Shown: positions 61,889 through 64,000 of the stretch, in pieces
How positions within the stretch are numbered: the stretch's first letter is position 1
How the letters are laid out: the number at the start of each line of letters is the position of its first letter
Assembly (NCBI RefSeq): GCF_000712595.1
Contig: NZ_JOTN01000005.1
Coordinates: forward strand, 124,001-188,000
DNA length: 64,000 bases
Origin: Bacillus manliponensis
GTDB lineage: Bacteria > Bacillota > Bacilli > Bacillales > Bacillaceae_G
Direction of reading: 5' to 3'
Program-made: the position numbers and the translations under genes
The notes under the pieces: model-generated
Databases searched by the model: none
Seen by the model: only the letters and a program-made list of their open reading frames with translations
What the model was told of the DNA's origin: nothing

Positions 61889-63091
61889 ATGTATGATTAT
61901 ATAATTATTGGTGGTGGCATTGTCGGGTTATCCGTGGCAATGAATTTATATAAAAAATATCCAGGTGTAAAAGTAGCGGTTATTGAAAAAGAGAGTGAGC
62001 TAGCAGCGCACCAAACGGGACATAATAGTGGTGTTATTCATTCAGGTATTTATTATAAACCAGGTAGTTTAAAAGCACGCCTAGCAAAAGAAGGAAGTGA
62101 AAGTATCGTTACATTTTGTGAACAGTACGATATTCCTTACGAAACGTGCGGGAAAGTTATTGTAGCGACAAATGAAGCAGAATTGAAATTGATGGATGAC
62201 TTATATAACCGAGGATTAGAGAACGGTTTAGCGTTGCAAAAGAAATCAAAAGAAGAGTTGTTTGAAATAGAGCCGCATGTAAATGGATTAGCAGCGATTC
62301 ATGTCCCGACAACAGGTATTGTAAATTACAAAGAAGTATGTAAAAAAATAGGTGAAGTGATTGAGGAGAATGGTGGAGATATTTTTTTAAACAATGCAGT
62401 TGTAAATATTGAAGAAAAGCAGGATGAAGTTGTTATTGAAACAACACAAAAAGTGATTAAAGGAAAGTTTATGCTAAATTGTGCAGGACTACACTGCGAT
62501 CGTATTGCTCGTCTAGCAGGTTATCATCTAGATATGAAAATTGTACCGTTTCGCGGTGAATATTATCAATTAAATGAAGAGAAACGTCATTTAGTGAAAA
62601 ATTTAATTTATCCAGTTCCAAATCCGGATTTCCCGTTTTTAGGCGTACATTTTACGAGAATGATTGATGGAAAAGTAGATGTTGGACCAAATGCTGTGTT
62701 AAGTTTAAAACGAGAAGGATATACGAAGACATCCTTTAGTTTAAGAGATTCTACCGAAGTACTTGCCTATAAAGGTTTTTGGAAATTAGCTAGCCGTTAT
62801 ATGAAAGAGGGAATGGGGGAAATGGCTCGTTCATTTATAAAGAAGAAATTTGTTGAAGATGTACAAAGGTTCATTCCAGCTATTACGGAAGATGATCTAG
62901 TACCAGCGCCAGCTGGTGTGCGTGCACAAGCGCTTCGTAGCGATGGTGCACTTGTCGATGACTTTTATATTGTAAATGGGAAACGTTCCATTCATGTATG
63001 TAATGCCCCTTCTCCAGCAGCAACTGCTTCATTAGAGATTGGCAAAGAAATTGTCAAAATGGTACCTTCTTTTCAGAAGATATTAGTTTAG
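61889..63091 (+). CDS. lhgO: L-2-hydroxyglutarate oxidase-like FAD protein (LhgO)
   Basis: A 400-aa DAO-family flavoprotein. The dinucleotide-binding start is YDYIIIGGGIVGLSVAMNL; QTGHNSGVIHSGIYYKPGSL is the LhgO/YgaF signature; the FAD domain ends in PSPAATASLEIG. LhgO oxidises L-2-hydroxyglutarate to 2-oxoglutarate and passes electrons to quinone. It follows the GlcDF pair in the operon by 12 bases (AGGGGGC ahead of the ATG). The combination of a D-type and an L-type 2-hydroxy-acid oxidase suggests the operon handles both enantiomers or two related acids. Confidence 0.92.
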   Translation: MYDYIIIGGGIVGLSVAMNLYKKYPGVKVAVIEKESELAAHQTGHNSGVIHSGIYYKPGSLKARLAKEGSESIVTFCEQYDIPYETCGKVIVATNEAELKLMDDLYNRGLENGLALQKKSKEELFEIEPHVNGLAAIHVPTTGIVNYKEVCKKIGEVIEENGGDIFLNNAVVNIEEKQDEVVIETTQKVIKGKFMLNCAGLHCDRIARLAGYHLDMKIVPFRGEYYQLNEEKRHLVKNLIYPVPNPDFPFLGVHFTRMIDGKVDVGPNAVLSLKREGYTKTSFSLRDSTEVLAYKGFWKLASRYMKEGMGEMARSFIKKKFVEDVQRFIPAITEDDLVPAPAGVRAQALRSDGALVDDFYIVNGKRSIHVCNAPSPAATASLEIGKEIVKMVPSFQKILV

Positions 63092-63099
63092 AAAAAATC

Positions 63100-63145
63100 T
63101 TGAGGAAAAGATGCAGCTAAGTATCGCGCTGCGTCTTTTCCTCAA
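63100..63145 (+). terminator. Terminator of the TRAP/glc/lhgO operon
   Basis: An 18-bp stem with one wobble (TTGAGGAAAAGATGCAGC and GCTGCGTCTTTTCCTCAA), 8 bases after the lhgO stop codon. Confidence 0.8.
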
Positions 63146-63177
63146 ATCGTTTATATTGACTAGTTTCTTCTTTGTTT

Positions 63178-63270
63178 TTATCCCGCATTAACAGCCAGTA
63201 AAAGCCCGATTGGTCGGACTAACACTCAGTGGGGGATGGAGAACCCCCACTGAGTGTTAGTTGAACCTTA
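63178..63270 (+). repeat. bcr-type interspersed repeat, copy 4
   Basis: Starts ATCCCGCATTAACAGCCAGT and AAAAGCCCGATTGGTCGGAC, then ends in a 14-16-bp hairpin (AACACTCAGTGGGGG with CCCCCACTGAGTGTT). It shares the CCCGATTGGTT...AACACTCAGT segment with copy 1. Confidence 0.75.
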
Positions 63271-63292
63271 TAGAGAATATTCCTTTCACAAA

Positions 63293-63325
63293 GTAAGAAA
63301 GCACGAGAATATCGTGCTTTCTTAC
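63293..63325. terminator. Terminator next to the YjcZ-like gene
   Basis: GTAAGAAAGCACGA and TCGTGCTTTCTTAC pair perfectly around GAATA, 20 bases after the stop of the minus-strand gene. Confidence 0.75.
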
Positions 63326-63345
63326 TCATAGTTAGTAGTGTTTAC

Positions 63346-63462
63346 TTAGCAGCTGAAGCCGCCCCAGCAGCTAGCTCCGATGATGATTAACAGAATGAAT
63401 AGAACGATTAATAAAGCAAAACCGCCATATCCTCCGCAACCGTAACCATATCCGTAACCCAT
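63346..63462 (-). CDS. YjcZ-family small hydrophobic (sporulation-type) protein
   Basis: A 38-aa protein: [20 protein letters not shown] then [19 protein letters not shown] Gly/Tyr/Cys-rich head and one hydrophobic helix are typical of the YjcZ family of Bacillus, many members of which are made during sporulation. TAAGGAGGAATTCCAC precedes the ATG on the minus strand. Confidence 0.88.
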   Translation of the reverse strand: MGYGYGYGCGGYGGFALLIVLFILLIIIGASCWGGFSC

Positions 63463-63681
63463 GTGGAATTCCTCCTTATAAAATGAATTGAGATTAAACA
63501 AAATGAAAACTACGGAAGTTTACTGTAAGGAATTATGAGATATCATGTTTGTAGGAACACTGTATATTATGCGATGTTATGCGGTTTGGAGTATAATGGA
63601 TAAGCCTGTTTTTTATAATGAGCAAGATCATCGTTTTGATATGTTATGATTAGTATGAAAATATGAAGTAAGGAGTTACCT

Positions 63682-64000
63682 ATGACAAGGGAAATTGAAG
63701 CTTTAATTGAAAAACACAGTTTAACACATATAAAAGAGAAGCTATTAGCGCATGTATTTCAGTGCGTGAAGGTCATACCAACGCCAATCACCAATTTACC
63801 AATTGGTTCTTCTAAAATGGGTGGTGTACCTGATGTGTCAGTTACTTTTGAATATCCGACATATGAAGGGGAGCCGCTTAGTTTTATTGCACAATTTAAT
63901 TTAGTTGACTTACATAAAACAGGAATGAAAAATGATTTGCCGGCGAGCGGAATGTTATATTTCTTTTATTTTGATAATGAAAATTATGAAGGTTTCCATG
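63682..64000 (+). CDS. DUF1963/YwqG-family protein, partial (5' part)
   Basis: The first 106 codons of a gene that runs past the window. AAGGAG precedes ATG 63682. The visible sequence (IGSSKMGGVPDVSVTFEYPT, then LSFIAQFNLVDLHKTGM, LPASGMLYFFYF) matches the opening of the DUF1963/YwqG family, in which KxGG-P and FIAQFNL are conserved. Function of the family is unknown. Confidence 0.85.
   Translation, partial: MTREIEALIEKHSLTHIKEKLLAHVFQCVKVIPTPITNLPIGSSKMGGVPDVSVTFEYPTYEGEPLSFIAQFNLVDLHKTGMKNDLPASGMLYFFYFDNENYEGFH

Noticed and set aside
63178-63270. A CRISPR-like or transposon-end structure
   Set aside because: Only one hairpin unit per site with no spacer pattern; it matches other dispersed bcr-like copies instead.

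Overview
The window is chromosomal DNA of a low-GC, spore-forming Firmicute of the Bacillus cereus group. The evidence is a complete petrobactin operon (asbABCDEF), an alpha/beta-type SASP gene with a sigma-G-type promoter, a YjcZ-like small protein, AAGGAGG-type ribosome binding sites, and several copies of a hairpin-ended repeat resembling the bcr repeats of this group.

Region 1 (1 to about 31,842) is the right-hand part of a large defence-rich mobile island; its left end lies outside the window. From left to right it holds: (a) the 3' end of a TGT/DpdA-like gene followed by a CD-NTase, as in type IV CBASS; (b) a three-gene operon encoding an HNH-like membrane protein, a coiled-coil tail-anchored protein and a CbxX-type AAA+ ATPase, which I cannot assign to a named system and regard as the best candidate for something undescribed; (c) a small HTH regulator resembling restriction-modification C proteins, divergent from an unknown 175-aa gene, with two GACTATAGTC palindromes between them; (d) a XerC/D-like tyrosine recombinase preceded by repeated motifs; (e) a full-length topoisomerase III; (f) a complete type 1 BREX system, brxA-brxB-brxC-pglX then pglZ-brxL, with an intrinsic terminator between pglX and pglZ; (g) on the minus strand, a Tn554-like recombination module of three large recombinase-type proteins plus TnpC, one of which carries about nine tandem excisionase-like HTH repeats.

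Region 2 (31,843 onward) is the host chromosome. It starts in the middle of a host topB at the GTEATRA motif: the island split topB and only its 3' 199 codons remain here. The island carries its own intact topB, which may compensate. Then follow ordinary housekeeping and accessory genes: a VOC/epimerase-like protein, a PepSY lipoprotein, a GNAT protein, L-lactate dehydrogenase, a CobW-type GTPase, a DUF896 protein, a Liv-type ABC transporter (binding protein, two ATPases, two permeases), a lipoprotein, an S66 LD-carboxypeptidase/MccF-like protein, a D,D-carboxypeptidase, an SDR and a polysaccharide deacetylase.

Region 3 (about 47,200-63,100) holds two metabolic operons. The asb operon makes petrobactin (3,4-dihydroxybenzoyl-spermidine-citrate siderophore) under two Fur-like boxes. 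After the SASP gene and a small ORF comes an operon with a TAXI-type TRAP transporter (receptor and fused permease), a FadR-type GntR regulator, GlcD-like FAD oxidase, GlcF-like Fe-S protein and an LhgO-like oxidase. It looks like an uptake and oxidation pathway for a 2-hydroxy acid, with a FadR-type palindrome (CTTGTATTACAAG) just upstream. The window ends with a bcr-like repeat, the YjcZ-like gene and the 5' part of a DUF1963/YwqG gene. No tRNA, rRNA or CRISPR array was seen.
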